Assembly: GCF_002443255.2 (NCBI RefSeq)
Contig: NW_019211459.1
Coordinates: 17,572,030 to 17,636,029, forward strand
Reading direction: 5' to 3'
DNA: 64,000 nt
From: Varroa destructor
Lineage: Eukaryota; Arthropoda; Arachnida; Mesostigmata; Varroidae
Of this stretch, positions 1 through 14,991 are shown piece by piece (the stretch's first letter is position 1; each line of letters opens with the position of its first letter). The notes below the pieces were generated by a model. It was not told where the DNA came from and did not search any database. It saw only the letters and a program-made list of their open reading frames with translations. The position numbers were made by a program, and so were the translations under genes.

Positions 1-310
1 GCTATCCTGTCGTGGCACAATCACTCTGCGAATCGGCCAGACTGTACTATGTGGCAGAAACTGCTGGTGGCGCGACAGTTTAAGAACAGCTTCTAAAGGC
101 GGTGCAGATGCGGCTGTTGAATTGTCGCGCCACAAATCAGCAGTGACAGCAACGCTACTATCGTCGCTGTAACAGTCGCAGGCCGGCGACAGTCGCTGCA
201 GTGTTTGCTTACGCTAACCAGCAAAACGCAATCACTCCGTTAGTTAGTCAATGAGTTAATCAGGCGACTACAGCTACATCACAACGGCTCCGTTCCGCAG
301 CTGTTTAGCA

Positions 311-474
<164 letters not shown>

Positions 475-595
475 GATGATAGCAACAGCAGAAGTCAGCT
501 TCGTTCGTGTTTGGCCCGTTTGATATCGACGGCAGGTATTGACAGCGGTTGCTGGCCGACACAGCCGCTGACAGCAGCGCTCGTCGTCATCGTCG

Positions 596-814
596 TCTTC
601 TTCTTCTTCTTCTTCTTCTTCTTCTTCTTCTTTTTCTTCTTCTTTTTCTTTTTCTTCTTCTTTTTCTTCTTCTTTTTCTTCTTCTTCTTCGTCTTCTTCG
701 TCTTCGTCTTCTTCTTCTTCTTCTTCTTCTTCTTCTTCTTCTTCTTCTTCTTCTTCTTCTTCTTCTTCTTCTTCTTTTCTTCTTCTTTTCTTCTTCTCTT
801 CTTCTTCTTCTTCT
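596..814. repeat. (TTC)n homopyrimidine tract
   Basis: About 220 bases are almost purely pyrimidine on the + strand (TTC units with TTTTC variants and a few G-containing units near 690-710). Long homopurine-homopyrimidine tracts of this kind can form triplex DNA. The poly-Phe, poly-Leu and poly-Arg reading frames across it are spurious. Confidence 0.95.
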
Positions 815-3800
815 GTAAAGATAGCGTCTATTCACTCAGATGCTGATTGAGTCAGTGCAAGCGGCGTGCGCCAGCCAACGTCGCAGCCAAAGCAGTTATG
901 CTTTATTATAGCGCTACAGCTGCACCGTTGATGTTATCCGCACTAAGCACGATGCCATTGAGGAGCGCCAGAATGGGAAGTCAGCGTAAATAAGCGGGCG
1001 GTAGTTCGTCCTCTCTTCCCTTTACTTCCCTCTACATGACGCCCAGTAACTCTGGCTGTACCTACCGCTGCTGCGTGGCGGCAGTCTGGCGGCACCGTTT
1101 GGCGGAGCACACAGCAATGGCCGAAATGATCATTTCTTCAAACAAAGGGGTCCGCCTCGTCTGTGCTGCATCATCCTACTCCAAGTTGCTATTACAGCCG
1201 CCGCTGTTGTCCAGTAGCGTACCGCTGCTTCACTGAGGCCAGCGACCACTTTTCCACTACACTACAGTGACGCTGACCACCAGCATTATTACCACCGCTG
1301 CCCGACCGCTTGTCGCTGTCTCTATATATCTACGATTGTGTCAAAGCAAGGCACCGTATTACAAGCGTAGGTAGTTGTGAATCAACTGATTCAGTCGCGA
1401 AGCCTGAGACAATCGCCAGTGGTGTTAGAATGGCAGCAGCCATCTACTGACGTATCTAGACCGTGGGCAAAAGGTGTTATCCGCAGAGGGTGCCCAAGGA
1501 TAGCCTAGTATACTTAGGCAGGCGACCCTACACGCAGTCAACTCGACCAGTTAGTTGTGTTACACTAGGATGACACAGGGGGGAAAAAAGCGCGAACACC
1601 TACGTATATGCGTAGAACTTGCTTGCTCTACAACAGCCAAGGACAGTTTTCCTACTATATCGGCATTTGCTGTAGATACCTAGCGTCGGCAAGTAACCGG
1701 CCCGACTAAAAGGAGACCGGCTGAACGACTAACTGGTCTTTTTAGTTAGATCGACGACCCTGTTGCCGCAACTCGGCAATGAACTTTTCTATATCTCGCT
1801 ATTTCTCCTCGGCGTCTCGGGATTGAGCGTCGTCAGATGCGGGAATGAGCCTCTGACGGTAAAAAAAAGTCCATACGAGTCTAAGCATATATACACATAC
1901 GCACAGAAACATGGCGGATAGACACCTCGAGGCTTGCAGCCAGCCGAATAAGGCTATACTGATGGTCACATTTCTTAAGCTTGACGGTGAAAATGCCTCT
2001 ACTCAGCGTAGTGCTGCGCTGCTTAAGAAGAATAAATCTCCGGAGCATTTATGGGGTTGATGCGCAGTATACCCACGGTGTTTGCTCGACAGGCCCTTGA
2101 AAAACGTTGGCACAGGAATTTTCACAGGATCATCATGGCTCTATTGGAGTTTACACGTGAATGGTTGAAATTAGGCTGTCTGCTCCCTTTTCAAGGAGAT
2201 GGAGTTGTTCGATGAAATACTTCATATGACCATACAGTATTCGATTTGTATGATTTACTATTGGCTATTCCTGGAAAAGTTAGCACGGTTAGGATGTACC
2301 AGACTATTTCTGTGTTTTCCGTTTGTGGCGCAGTTATCGTTTGAAGCTGCTCACCTTGGCCTAGTGATAGTAAGCACAGAGTAGTGCTGGTCCGATGCTT
2401 GTTTCTTTGCATGGCTTGCTCGTTGAATCCTCCCAGATAATCAGGAGAAGGTGACTACGTAGCTAATGATTTTGTACATGGTATCCTATTTGACTATTAA
2501 TTGACTACCTCGTTCCTTTGCTCATGCTTTCCTTTTGGGTTGCAGCTCGGCAGACAGAACGCGGAACTAGCCTTCTTTATGAGCATTATGAAAACAATTA
2601 ATGAACGAGACAAGCAAAATGCTCAGTTTACCTTTTTACCCAATTCCATAACGATTCTTTGTGACGAACGTTGAACGATTGCATTGTTTCTCATTCTATC
2701 GATTTATTATCGACGCTAGAAAACATCTGAAACAAAACAGTATCCCAACAACATACGAAATCTGAATTTGTTTATCCTTGAGTATATCTTGGCTTCTTAT
2801 TGTTTTTATTCTGAGAGAGCATCGATAAATTGTAAACAAACAAAAGTTCCAGCAATGGGCAGCAGACCGAAAATGAATGGGGCAAACGATTTTGAATAGA
2901 GGGCAGTGACCCAGTTCCGTTCGGATTTCCCCTAAAACAATACTTACCCCAATTATCATCGTTGTGGTCGTCATTTATCTCGTTACTACTGTAGCCTGCG
3001 TTTGATATGACGTTGGCCAACCGGCAGATGGCGCGTATGCCGTTTGTTGTGAGTTGTAGTCGTATTGTCCGTCGTTGACGTTGGCCTCAGATGTGAGGAA
3101 GGTGATTTTATCGGTGTGGACCAGACAGAAGATGCAGAAGCCGTAACAAACTACAGAGGCGGCGGGCAGATGACGTATCATTTGACGTAATATTCACGCA
3201 GATTTAAGGAACTCGTTAGTTATACATTGTGTGATGTAGGTGGCCGCCAGTCACAGAGCTCATAATCTGTCTTTTTTCGTTTGGCATTGGTCAGTCGAAA
3301 TTAAGAGAGCGCGGCATTTGACTCCGTACTAATCGTGATACAGCTGGCAGGATTGTGTGGTCCTATGAGATTGTGAAGATCGAGATGGTTATAGTAGACA
3401 GACTGAGATGCCCTTAGTCACTGACAGACGCATGAGCTCAACGTCTACTTTTCGCTGTTTACAGTGACGAGGAAAGCGTCCTATAACGCAGCATGAAGCG
3501 ACTTTCCAATGTTGAAACGAATAACTCGTAGGCAGTAGCTACACGTCTTCGACACTGGGGGAGGAGGGAGTAACTATACCTGCCCTCTGCGGGTTCTAGC
3601 TATTATGGTTACATTCATTTTTTGTGACTGTGTTATTGTTACTTCTGCAACTACTACTAAACGAGACGGATGCTAATTAACGTTGCTAGTCATCCGAAGG
3701 GCATCGACTATCTCCAACCTTTAGTGATAATGTTAAAGTAACAATAGCAAGGAGACAATACGAACAATATAATTTCATGAAGAATTACTTTCACACGGAA

Positions 3801-6800
3801 ACTGCTAAACAGTAAAACTCGATTAACTTTTATTAATTACTCTTTATTAGTAAGAGTGTCTTGATTCCTTCTTGATTTATTTTTATAAACAGTTGTATAT
3901 ATACGCCTATACGGGGATAGTTTATTAGGCTAAAGGCTACGGGGTCTACTCGTTTCCATACGATGTCAAACCCGTCTTTTTATTCTTCATAGAATAAGCT
4001 CTGTAAGCTGAGTAGAGACCCATGATAAGATGCATTCGATGTATTTTAGCGTCGTCGACCCAACTGCTGGTAACTCGTCCCCGGAAATCAGTTCAACCGA
4101 TGTGATCGCGATTCGTACTTCTTGTCTCTCATCTTCTGTCCTTCACCTTGAGGCTAAATATTCCTGTCCTATCAACAACAGGGCTGATGATAACGCGAGA
4201 GCCCGGGTCTAAACTAACAGAGGGCTTAGATTTTAGGGAGAAAGGTGCACTAATTTCAATGGAAATTGCTAAGCTTTTGTTGTCTTGCCACACATAAGGT
4301 AAGCCTATGAAAAGAAGTAGATAATCTATCTGGCGTAATATGGGCTACGATACAACGTGGGTCCCATCTCCAAATGGTTTATCTGGTTTTTCTGGAAAAA
4401 GAGCCAAACTAGAGATAAGCAAAGCCTGAAGGCAGATCAGCCGTGCAGAAGTTGCTCTATTCGTTTAACTGAAGAAACCTTACGCACCAGACGATGCGTA
4501 TTGGCATTTTAGAAGGTATTTTTTCGTAGTTTCGTTACAGTGGACGTTACTTACGTCTATCAGAGGTACTTGAAAAATGCCTGCCGTCATGAAAACTCTC
4601 TGCTGCCATTATTATATGAAATGAAAAGCAAATTCTTCGTGTCGTTGATTGTTTTTACTAGAAGCAGTCACTTCCCTCGTTTTGCCATTTTGTCTCACCT
4701 ACCAAGACGTCATAACTACTTATATAAGTACGCATATGGATGCATCATACACGCACATGACATACGTAAGCAATTCGCGATAGGTATAGATTAGTCTTTG
4801 AGGAAACTTTATCAAGTGCCATGGTCAGAGCCATTTGAGCATGGCAAGGATTTTTCTCTGTTACGTGCCAGTCCCCTATTCAACTTGGCTACCGGCATTA
4901 TAGCAAATCTCCCATAGCCGGCATGTGACTACCACGATTGGTGTCACTATCCCGGCCACGGGGGGCAAATCTTTCGCCCTTGTCTCCATCGGCGTTTTAG
5001 TTTGTCGACAGCAAGCAAGTGGAAAAGCGTCAGCACCACGATGTCACCGTCGTATGCCTTGAGTCTTGCGCGGCGGCACTGTGTTGCTCACGATATGTTA
5101 GGAAATAAATAAGGAAGAGGTATCTTAATTTTTCGCCAACAGCTAAACGCAACAGTTTAGCGCGTGTGCTCCTGCCGTTTGACGCGCTATGTATGGTTAA
5201 GAGTGGCTAGAGCCGCGGAAGAAAGCACGACTTCTTCCGGAAGATGACGGTTAGTGGATAATCTAATGTCATTTTGCCTCTCGGTGTAGAAGTTGCAGGT
5301 GTTTCAAGATAAAGTTAAATTTTAGCCGAATATGATTAACGTGATATGATCGCTGAAATTTCTGCATTTGTTGTCTGTTGATGTTGACAATTCAGCTGTT
5401 GCTACCGCCTAAAGTCTGACTGTCTTGTGTATATATATTTATATATAGTCGATAAATTTTCGACAACGAATTGGTCTTTGTGTTTGTAATACAACGAGAT
5501 AGAAAAAAACCACAAATCCGTGCTTATTGATAAATTTGCCGATGTTACGGGCATAATCATAAAGCTACATGTATTCTTCTTCTTTTCATCATTACTATTG
5601 TTGCGGGACAATAGTATGGTAATGACGGAGGCATTAGAACAATATTCGGCAGACTAATGGGAATGAAATCAACCAGCCTTGTTTTTACGATATATATGCG
5701 TATTAATGTCTTTAGCCAATATTATGTAAATTGTCGGTTGCAATTATCAATAAGTGGAACCGACACGGATAAAGTAATACTAAGTCGTAACAGGATCCTG
5801 CGTTTATGTTTACAAGAAGATTTTGTTTTTCGGCGACCCTGAAATTACCCATCCCCAATGTTCGCCTGTGTATATTAACGACGTGCTGGCATTAGACATA
5901 TTAGTATCGCTTACTCGCTTCATCTTGGCGTTCTCCCTGATACTACCGATCACTTCAGCTCCAAACTTTGTTTACGTTTGCATATCAATGTTTATACATC
6001 ATGTGATTTACAGAGGGAACGCCACTCACAAGTCGCCATGGGAGTCTGAGAACGATATTTTTTCATTCTCGCGCGGTAGTCAACGATTTGAAACATTCAA
6101 CAAATATGGATTTCATTTAGTGTGCACTGGCTTGGTCACCGGCTATTGCCATTGTTATAACGGAGGCATAATGTGATAATAACACACAAACAAACAGAAC
6201 ACAGATGAGGCGCGACAATTAATGTAAACACGCAGCTACCTGTGCCCGGTTATTTCTGATCTTCTGATAGATCTATATTTAGGTGCGATGTTTGTCACAT
6301 CGCATCATCCGTTTTACGACCTTAATGCGTGCTTGCCCTTTCCTGTGAGCTGTGTCGTGCTCGGCGCACAACCACTTCGAGATCCTCGAGTCTTTTGCCG
6401 ACTTTCCTGACGCAGTTCAGCTCGATTTACTGAAATCGTATGAAGACGGACGGAGATTAGCCGGCACTCAAATGTTGTAGTTCTGGGCCCGCTGTGGTAC
6501 GCATCAGCAACCCAGTCGCGACCGTTGGCCAACAATGGTCGCCACATAAAAAGTTCTCTGCGCCCCTCGTTCGTCGACGATGTAGCATTTTGTTGTTATT
6601 ATTTTTGTACGTAGAGCAATAGAAAAAGTGGCAGTGAGAGCGGCGACGGAACCGGCGCCAGCAGCGTCAATTATCAGTGATATTGGTTACGCCTGCAATG
6701 GTACCGATCGCTTCGGCAAGCGTGACCGTTTCTTGGTGTTTCTGACCTTAGCATCGCCGTTAGCACGACCGAAGACTGTCGGCAAACAGTCGGAGCTGGA

Positions 6801-7837
6801 TTTAGAGAGCGTGTGAGGTCGAACGCTTAGTGGCTTGGGGATATGCGTGGTGAACGGACACGAGATCACGAACAGACAAGCACCACCAAAAAGCAGATCA
6901 TACCGGAACGCTTGGCTTTTGGAAGAGCTTTCTACGTTATGTAGTATTTGGTCGAATTCGGATCTCGTGATGATTGTTCTGAAGAAGCTGGAGAAAGGGC
7001 TCAATTGTTAAGTTGACTTGTGGTATAGTGCTATGCCGAGCAACAAGAGCCGGGAGACTGTTTTTTACAAAAACTTTTTTATGCGGCACCCAGAAAAATA
7101 CATTGACGTATATATTGTGAGACTTACTTCACTCCAGTACTACTCAGTAAAGCTTGGTGTTCCAACCTGAGGTATCGAAAAAGCCATTTATCGTTTGGAC
7201 ATAGCCGCTGGAACTGCATCAGCAATTGGCAGGACGAGTCTATTCAGAAGCTTGAGGCGGGAGGGGATCACGGTGGGTAGCATTGGTGAATTTTAGAAAA
7301 CAGGTAGAGACTTGCATGCAGAACACGACGACCGTGTCGAAGTACGAGCACGCCATTATGTTTTACATGATATACATATATTATATGAAGGAGCCAGTAG
7401 AAATTGTTTCTGCTGATGGCTAGTGAATGAATGACTTTGTTTGGCAAGAAGCTGTTGGAACACAAAATAAAGAGAGCGATAGAAACCAGCTGACGTTTGT
7501 TTAACAACCAAATGTTAAGCTCAGTCGTGGTACAATGGCTTTTACTCTGTTGATTGAAGTGACTATTATCGGTGTCCTCATGTGGCCGACGTGCTTATAA
7601 TAAATGGAATCTAAATTGTTGAAGTTCGGTTTCTACTGCCTAAAGCACCTGGCAGAGCGTTCCATTTGAGTATTGCCCTTTATGACAAGAAATTAGCGAA
7701 ACAAGTGTATGTTTGCCTGAATGCCCTAGTAATTCGTTACTGCTGTCATGTGACCTTGTGGCGAGTCGGCAAAATACAAAAAATGTTGCCATCAGACGGG
7801 ACCTGATCAAAAAGAAAATGTTCGCATCAGCTGAATA

Positions 7838-7928
7838 TTGTATATATAAATATTATATATATATATATGAATATTATATATATAAATCTGAATATATAAA
7901 GCTGAATATTATATATATATATCTAAAT
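7838..7928. repeat. AT-rich interrupted repeat
   Basis: Runs of TATATA alternate with the segments GAATATTATATA and AAATCTGAATATA, giving a degenerate higher-order pattern rather than a pure dinucleotide array. Confidence 0.8.
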
Positions 7929-10900
7929 CTAAATGGATTACGTGTCAGCCAGTAATATGGTTGCAATTTTTTCGCGCTTGCGTAATCTCGATGTTAACAT
8001 CGAAATCGTTACCCAAACGAATTCGTTTTTAAAGCAAACTACTATATCTCTTTTAATTTAACGCAATTCAAAGCGAACAAATCAATTCAGCGGCAGTGCT
8101 CGTCCGCTAAACGTTACCAATCGCTAGATGGTCGTATTTTACCCGTATGGTGTTAGAACGAGGTTACTCCATCTGTGGATAGATAGCCAGTCTATTTTTG
8201 AGTTGTCTATTGTTGTACGCTACTTGTTGCTAAAGTTTATCTGATTTTGCTTTCGTTCCGTCAGTCGCTAATTACGGATGACACGATCGTGTCTGATTGC
8301 AAAGATAGCAGAAATGGCCGGGTCATAAGATGAGCGAATTTGTTGTCGTCTTCACTACCCTAGTCCACCATCTGCCGATAGCGTTTCGATGCGTTATGTA
8401 GACGGCGCGTCTATTACTGTCTATAATTATATCTGTAATCCACAGTAAACACTGTGAATAATTGTGGTCGGTTATTTGAATGTTCAACTATTCCTCTATG
8501 TATTTTTTTTTCTCTAGGTTTCCGTTTCAAATAATCGCTTGCGCTGCGCTAATGTCCGTTTGGACGATTTATAACAGCGATAAACTAGACGTAAATATCT
8601 TCCACATGTATATTTCTGAACAAAATTTTGATTTGTTATTGTTTTTACTTTGTTCGTGACGTTGCTGCAATCGATGACGTTATATCGTCGCAGTAACATT
8701 GCGAACCGAACGAGACTAGAGAGAAATCTACCGAAAGAGTGAATAGGGGACGGCACCTTCAGTTTTAAAGCACTGTAAATGAATAGGGCAAGAAGATATT
8801 GCCTGACTGTACAATTGTTCCTTGCCATCGATGATTCTTTGTGCTACCACAAATGCACTGCAGCTGTTGACTGTGTTATGATAAGGTCGCATAGCAAAGA
8901 GTCGTCTATGAGTGTCCCACGTTTTCTCATCCTTCAATGCTTAAAAAAGAATTTGTGAGCTCGCATTTCGTCTCGATCGGTCTTCGCCTTTTGTTGCCGG
9001 ATCAACTAACTCTTCATAGTTAACGCATCTAAAAGCGCGCAGTGTAAAGGTGTGACCGTACGTATGCGTGTATGTACCTGTGAAGACCAAATGCTACGTC
9101 TTTGTGTTACTGGGCAGTGAACATCCAGAACTTTGGACGTTTGAAGCGAATTTGCGAAGCAGGCGTATACAATAATAATGTTGAACCGGGTGCGGGGTAA
9201 CGGGGAAAACTATTTCAGGTACAACGACTCGGGTACCGTCCGTCTGGCCCGCTTTCACCGACCTAAGAGTCATGATCGAGTGTTTGTTGCTCTGCACTAT
9301 ATGGCATTGTAGGAAAAGGGAGCTGTTATTGCGCAGCAGTGCATCGTATGACTTACCGTGTGAAATGCTCGACAAACAAAACGATCAGCAACGGTACACA
9401 CAAATAATTAGTATTATGCAGTCCCGAGAGGGCTTGTTACTTCGAGAACTTTCCCATCCCTACGACGATATAGTACTTGAGCAAGGGCGCGAGCTTCGAA
9501 AGAGATGACAGAAACGCTAGCCTTCCACGATCCGTTGGCGGACAAAAAAGGGTAAAAAAAAACTACTCTGGTGCTTATTTTACTGAATTTGGCTCGTGAC
9601 TGATAAGGAGGTAACGTTGAATTGAATTTTATCGTTTCAGTATTTTAGTAGTTTTTAGAAGTAGTTCCTTAGTGGTGCACGATGACAGAAACGCAAAGCA
9701 GAGAAGTTGGACTCATTCAAGGAAACTCATATGGTCCCTTAGATTTCCTGAAATTCGGTCATATGTTACCCGTAGTAACCCGTTCAAAAGTCCTGGTTCA
9801 CATCTAATTTTTATGTCTATAATATTGGAAAGTACATGATCAAAGGTATACTTGTTATTTACGCGAAGTTCGGTACTGAGCGCTTGAGTCGGTTTCAAAA
9901 GTCGATTAGTCCCTGCTTAAGCTCCAAAAATATGAATGAATGGCTGTAGCCAAGTGACGTTTGAATGAATCTCTCGTATCGTTGTACATACGCAACCCAC
10001 GTCGTCAGGGTAGGCCATAACCCGCTCCGCAAGTTGTCGGCGCGGCCGCCGCCGCCACTAGTGTTATGGTAGCAATAATAGCAGCGTTGGCTTAGCGCGG
10101 TTGGTTGCTTTCGTCTCGCATTTCCCCCATTTCTGTACTATAATAACAGTGGTAATTATAATGATGATTATTATGTGAGTGCGCAGCATATATAGCAGTA
10201 TATTATACATTCCCGTATAATATCGTGTTCTACTCCTACCACGAACAGGTCTTAGCTATATGATGACCAAAACAGGATCTGACCACACGTTTATATATAA
10301 ACGCTTCATTCTATGTTAAATAAAAGCTCTGAAGACGTCTTTTCAAATTAGTTCGTTTGATACGTACCGTATGTCATATTACATACTTCTGCAAATATTT
10401 GCCCGGAGACGCAGACGTTGACCCCGGAAGACCGAGATCTTAACCCGTCGCCGTTCCCATACAATTATATGATGCTCGACAGCGATGTCGACGCTCGGCG
10501 TACAGTTGCTTCGGAGAAACGTACGTAAAGTGATCAAGATGCCGGACGACAGTCATGTGTAGCAACGACGACGACGAACGAATTGTTATGGCCTGCTTGC
10601 TATCTTCGTGTGTTCTCAGACATTTTGAGACGTACTGGTGTTACTATACATATGACAACCGTTACTACTACTACTACTGCAGCGCCACCACTCCTCCATT
10701 AGGAATGTTCGGAATGTTCGGGAGAGAGAAAAGACTGATGGAACTCACGGATGAGGGCTGGGGGTGGGATGCGGTACGAAACACTGCGTTGTAAATGTCG
10801 CTGTTGCTGTCAGTAGAAGAAAGCGCTGTTCTCTTCAGCTTTTGCGACGCCGATGCTATGGACAGTGCGATAAACGTTGTCAAAGGCAGACGGACATAGG

Positions 10901-12984
10901 GAGACACTGCCAATATGCTTCTGCTGTTGGCGGCCAACGCGATCCGATAGCCGCCAGCTGCAACAGCCAACGTAGGGCGCGGCTTTGGCGTTCTTGTGGA
11001 ATGGTCTGCCAAACAGCGCTCGAGCAGCAATAGTTGCTAGCTTTGTACCGTACCAACTTGCACAGGTATATAGGAAAAAATAAATCCCGTTGATCTATTC
11101 GGATTGTCGGATCGGACGTATGCGATAGTTTGCGAACACTGAAATAGAGACGCCGTTCAAATTTTGATTTTTGGTTATCGATCGTTGGCCGCCGAGGAAA
11201 ATCGAGAGTTAGTTAGCGGTACGGACATGGTTAAACGAACACACTGAGCCTGTGAATTGGCCTTGGTAGCAATTTAATACGGCAATCTGCTTTAATTTAG
11301 TTGTGAAGAAGAATAACTTGCAGTACTTCGTTTATCGTTCCCAGTCTCGTTACACATCTCTCTTGCAATCATCGTCACCGTAACTAAACTTAGTCGTATT
11401 GAATGATGGCTACAATAATAGACCATATTGGCTACGATTTATTACTAACAGTGTATTAGCAGTGTGTTCAACTTACGCTTTTGACAACATTTTCTATGTC
11501 GTTTCGATTATATTGAAACGCCCATCCCTTACTTAAGATACTATCCTGTCTATTAGCGTCTCCGCGGAAAAACGATTTTTTTTTTTTTTTAATTAATTTT
11601 CGTCCGCTCGTTGATACATATAATGTGCGTAATTCCACATTTTTGTGTGGAAAAGTTTCATGTAACATAATTATGGGCCGCCGCTATTATTGAGTTTGAC
11701 TCGAGCCTTCGTGTAGTATCCTTTTCAACATCATAGTACGATTCGATGTTATAATCAAAGTAACGCTGTTTTTTGGCTTGCGACGACAACATTAAGAAGA
11801 CCCACTTCTGCTGCCGCCATATAAATTGGTTGTTTTTTTTTGCAGCTCTTTTTAGAATGACCTGGGTCACTTCGCTGATCATTAACCAGAATGTACAAAA
11901 ACAACATGTAAATACGGGCTGCTGTAAGCTAGCGATATCTGTGATAACTATTTTTTTAAATTTTAATATATTTTTTTAAAATAATTTCATTATTATTTTA
12001 TTTTTTATTATCTGCATTTATAAAAAATAATTTTAGTAATTAATAAAACGCTTTATTCACACTTACGATTAACTCGAACTGTAATGCGTAAATAGTATCG
12101 TTAGAACATAGTTTACTCATTGTAATTAAGCCAAGGTAAAGTCTAGTGTGTTTATTAGTTCTCTTTTTTTTTTTTCGTAGTTTTTTTTTTCGTTGTACCG
12201 TCAGCTTTTTGCTTCTATTTTCTATGCTTTTTCCGACATTTTATATCAAGTTTGTTATCTGGTGTTTTTTTATATCAATCTACGTCGATAACAGTTTATT
12301 TCTATTCGCTATTTTTGCGTTAAAAAAACAATTTTATTTCCAGCAACTTACCGAACTTTTTTGTGTTTGTTGCAACATCAACGTGGTGATGAACAGCAGT
12401 CGTTCACTATTTTTATAGGTAAAAGTTTTTCTCAGCGTACGATTCACGTTCCTACGAGCATCTCTCTGTTTGCATCGTTGAGCTCCGTCGTCGTTTGGCG
12501 AACCTTGCCATTTCCGACGTTGTGGTTATTGTATTGTGGTTTTTTTGCCGCTGGTTAGTTGGACAATCGTGAGAAGGTTACCACCTAATTTCTACCTATT
12601 CGCCTATGTAGTAATTATGTTTATGTATGAATGACTAAGGAACGCGCGCTTTCTGTGGATGTTTATGTATGTGTGTAAGCTCGTTTCTCGCATCGTCAAA
12701 TGCTGTGGGAGAAATCGTCAGCGTAGGCATTTTAAACTGATTCCGGTTACTTTGTCGATTGACTACGCTTGCTCGTTGCTATTAATTTTTATAGTTCTAT
12801 TATCAAACAAAAGATCACCCTTGGCACAATCGGCAACAGTAGAAACTGGAGCAGAGGCTGCACTGTTCGTTTAGAAAAAAAAATATGGCCGAATATTTTC
12901 ATAACATGTAACGTTTCGCCGTCTTATTTTGAATATGGGAAGAGTTGTCACACTGATTTTCTTTTAGTTCATGTGTACATTTGG

Positions 12985-13005
12985 GTGTGTGTGTGTGTGT
13001 GTGTG
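12985..13005. repeat. (GT)n microsatellite
   Basis: About ten GT units in an AT-rich spacer. Confidence 0.9.
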
Positions 13006-14948
13006 CGTATGGACGGTTTAATGTTATAAAAACTGATAAACTAGGTAAAACGTGACATACCCGCGAGCTTTACGCCGCACCTATTTTGTCGCTGATTTGC
13101 CTAATTTGATTCATTGATATTACACGCAGTTTAACGTAGACTATAAGATACGCTAACACGTGTTTCTCTGTATATTTTGTCTCGCCTTGCTTTTAACTTA
13201 CGTGCAAATATATCATCAGCCCGTTCTAATATGTTCACCAGAAGCCCCGGTCAAGTCGAAATTTGTGTCACGTACAACATGTCGGCTCTTGGTACATTTC
13301 TACAACATGATTGCGGGTTTTTTAGTACTGGCTAATTGACTTTGTTGGCGGGATGCAGATAAATAAGATGGCCATTGTGTGACCTCTAGGGCCTATGCGT
13401 GAATAGAAGCGGCCTTAGTAGACAGAGCCAGCAAACTTACAGATTTTGCTCATGGGATATCACCAAAGCTTAAAGGTTTTTTTTATTTCGTTTATAAAAA
13501 ATAGTCATTGAACTAAATGAAAATTATGATAAACATCTCATCATGATAGTACTGGAACATTGCCATAGCGTAAGGTTTTGTATTTTTTAATTTTACTAAT
13601 AACCACTCACACGGAGTGAAAAGCCAAATATTTCGTCTGTCTCACTTGGCACATTGACCTTGTTTCTAAGTCATTCGCAAGATTCAAGAATTTCTTAAAT
13701 TTTCTTGGCTTTATTTTTTTGCCATTTTTGCCGTTTTCTCTCAAAATGAGTTAAACAAAACTAGCTTTGTATTATTAGCCGCTTTGACTTCCAAATTGAC
13801 ACGCACCAAAAGTTCTCTCAAGTAACGCTCAAGTATCGCCCCGCTATTAATTAGGCAAACGGGTACGCCTAATAGGGTTTCTGCAATAATCAGCAAAAAC
13901 TGCATTTTAAATAGATGTATGGTATATTTTTTATTCGGCCCGTCGAAGTCGATTGAAGACAAAATAGAACACCATGCTAAGTTGTTCCCTCTCCGAGAAT
14001 CTTGGTAACCTGAAAAAATTTAGCTTGGTAAGCGTTTTCGTTTGGGATCAAGAGCGATCCCTTTACAAGGATATACATATAAACATTCGGTTACTAATGA
14101 AAACAGAACGCCACCAAAAGATAGCCGTTTCCGCTCCTGCAACGTTATTTCGACATGTACGAATGTATTACGCAGGGATGCTAATAAAAAGAGGTAAATA
14201 ATTCAAAAGCGATCAATTAAAAAACAAATTGCTCCGACGAAAAATATGCATCTAATCGGCTCTGTCCTACAGCGCATCCTCCTCTTCAATATAAACAACT
14301 TAAATCAACCTCTTCTTCTATGACAATTAAATTGATTTCCAAGTGCGTGCTATGTACTGTACATATCGCCTTTATATAAAAGAACAGCAGCTATTGTTAC
14401 TCTTCTTTTATATACAACGAGTGCCGACTGTTGACAGAGTCACGCAAGGGCATCACAAATATACACTTTCATAGATGCCTATATTCTCTCTGTCTATTTT
14501 CTTGCCCCATGATGCACACCAACCAACTGTATCGCTTGGGATAGCAAAACCTATGCTGAGGCCAACGATCCCGAGCAATTAACGACAACCGTTCAAGTAG
14601 GCTCATACAAAATCGAGAGTGTGAACCGAAAATTGCTGCCAACCAAAATAATAATAATATCATCATTATTTTATAGATCATTTCATTCCGTATACTAAGG
14701 GAACGAAGGTATAGCGCCTAATCAAAGCAAATTATCTGGCGGCACACGTTTTGCCGCTTACTGGGGCAATAGGACACAAGGTTCCCGCTCGATCTGCACC
14801 GTAATTAGACAACTAACACTTGAAATATTAGAATCGGCATGATAGGGTCTAAACTGCCAATATATGTTGTACAAGGACGAGGCTCGATAGTTTCACTTAC
14901 CATTTGTTAATTACCGTAGGGGAAAATTCGATAAGCTCTATTTAAGCC

Positions 14949-14991
14949 TATATATAAGCTATATATGTGTGTATATATATATATATATATA
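14949..14991. repeat. (TA)n repeat with GTGTGT interruption
   Basis: Two short TA blocks are separated by a GTGTG segment and followed by a pure TATATA run of about 22 bases. Confidence 0.85.

Noticed and set aside
5823..6176. 117-codon + strand ORF
   Set aside because: It lacks a convincing ATG start, splice context or any recognisable motif.
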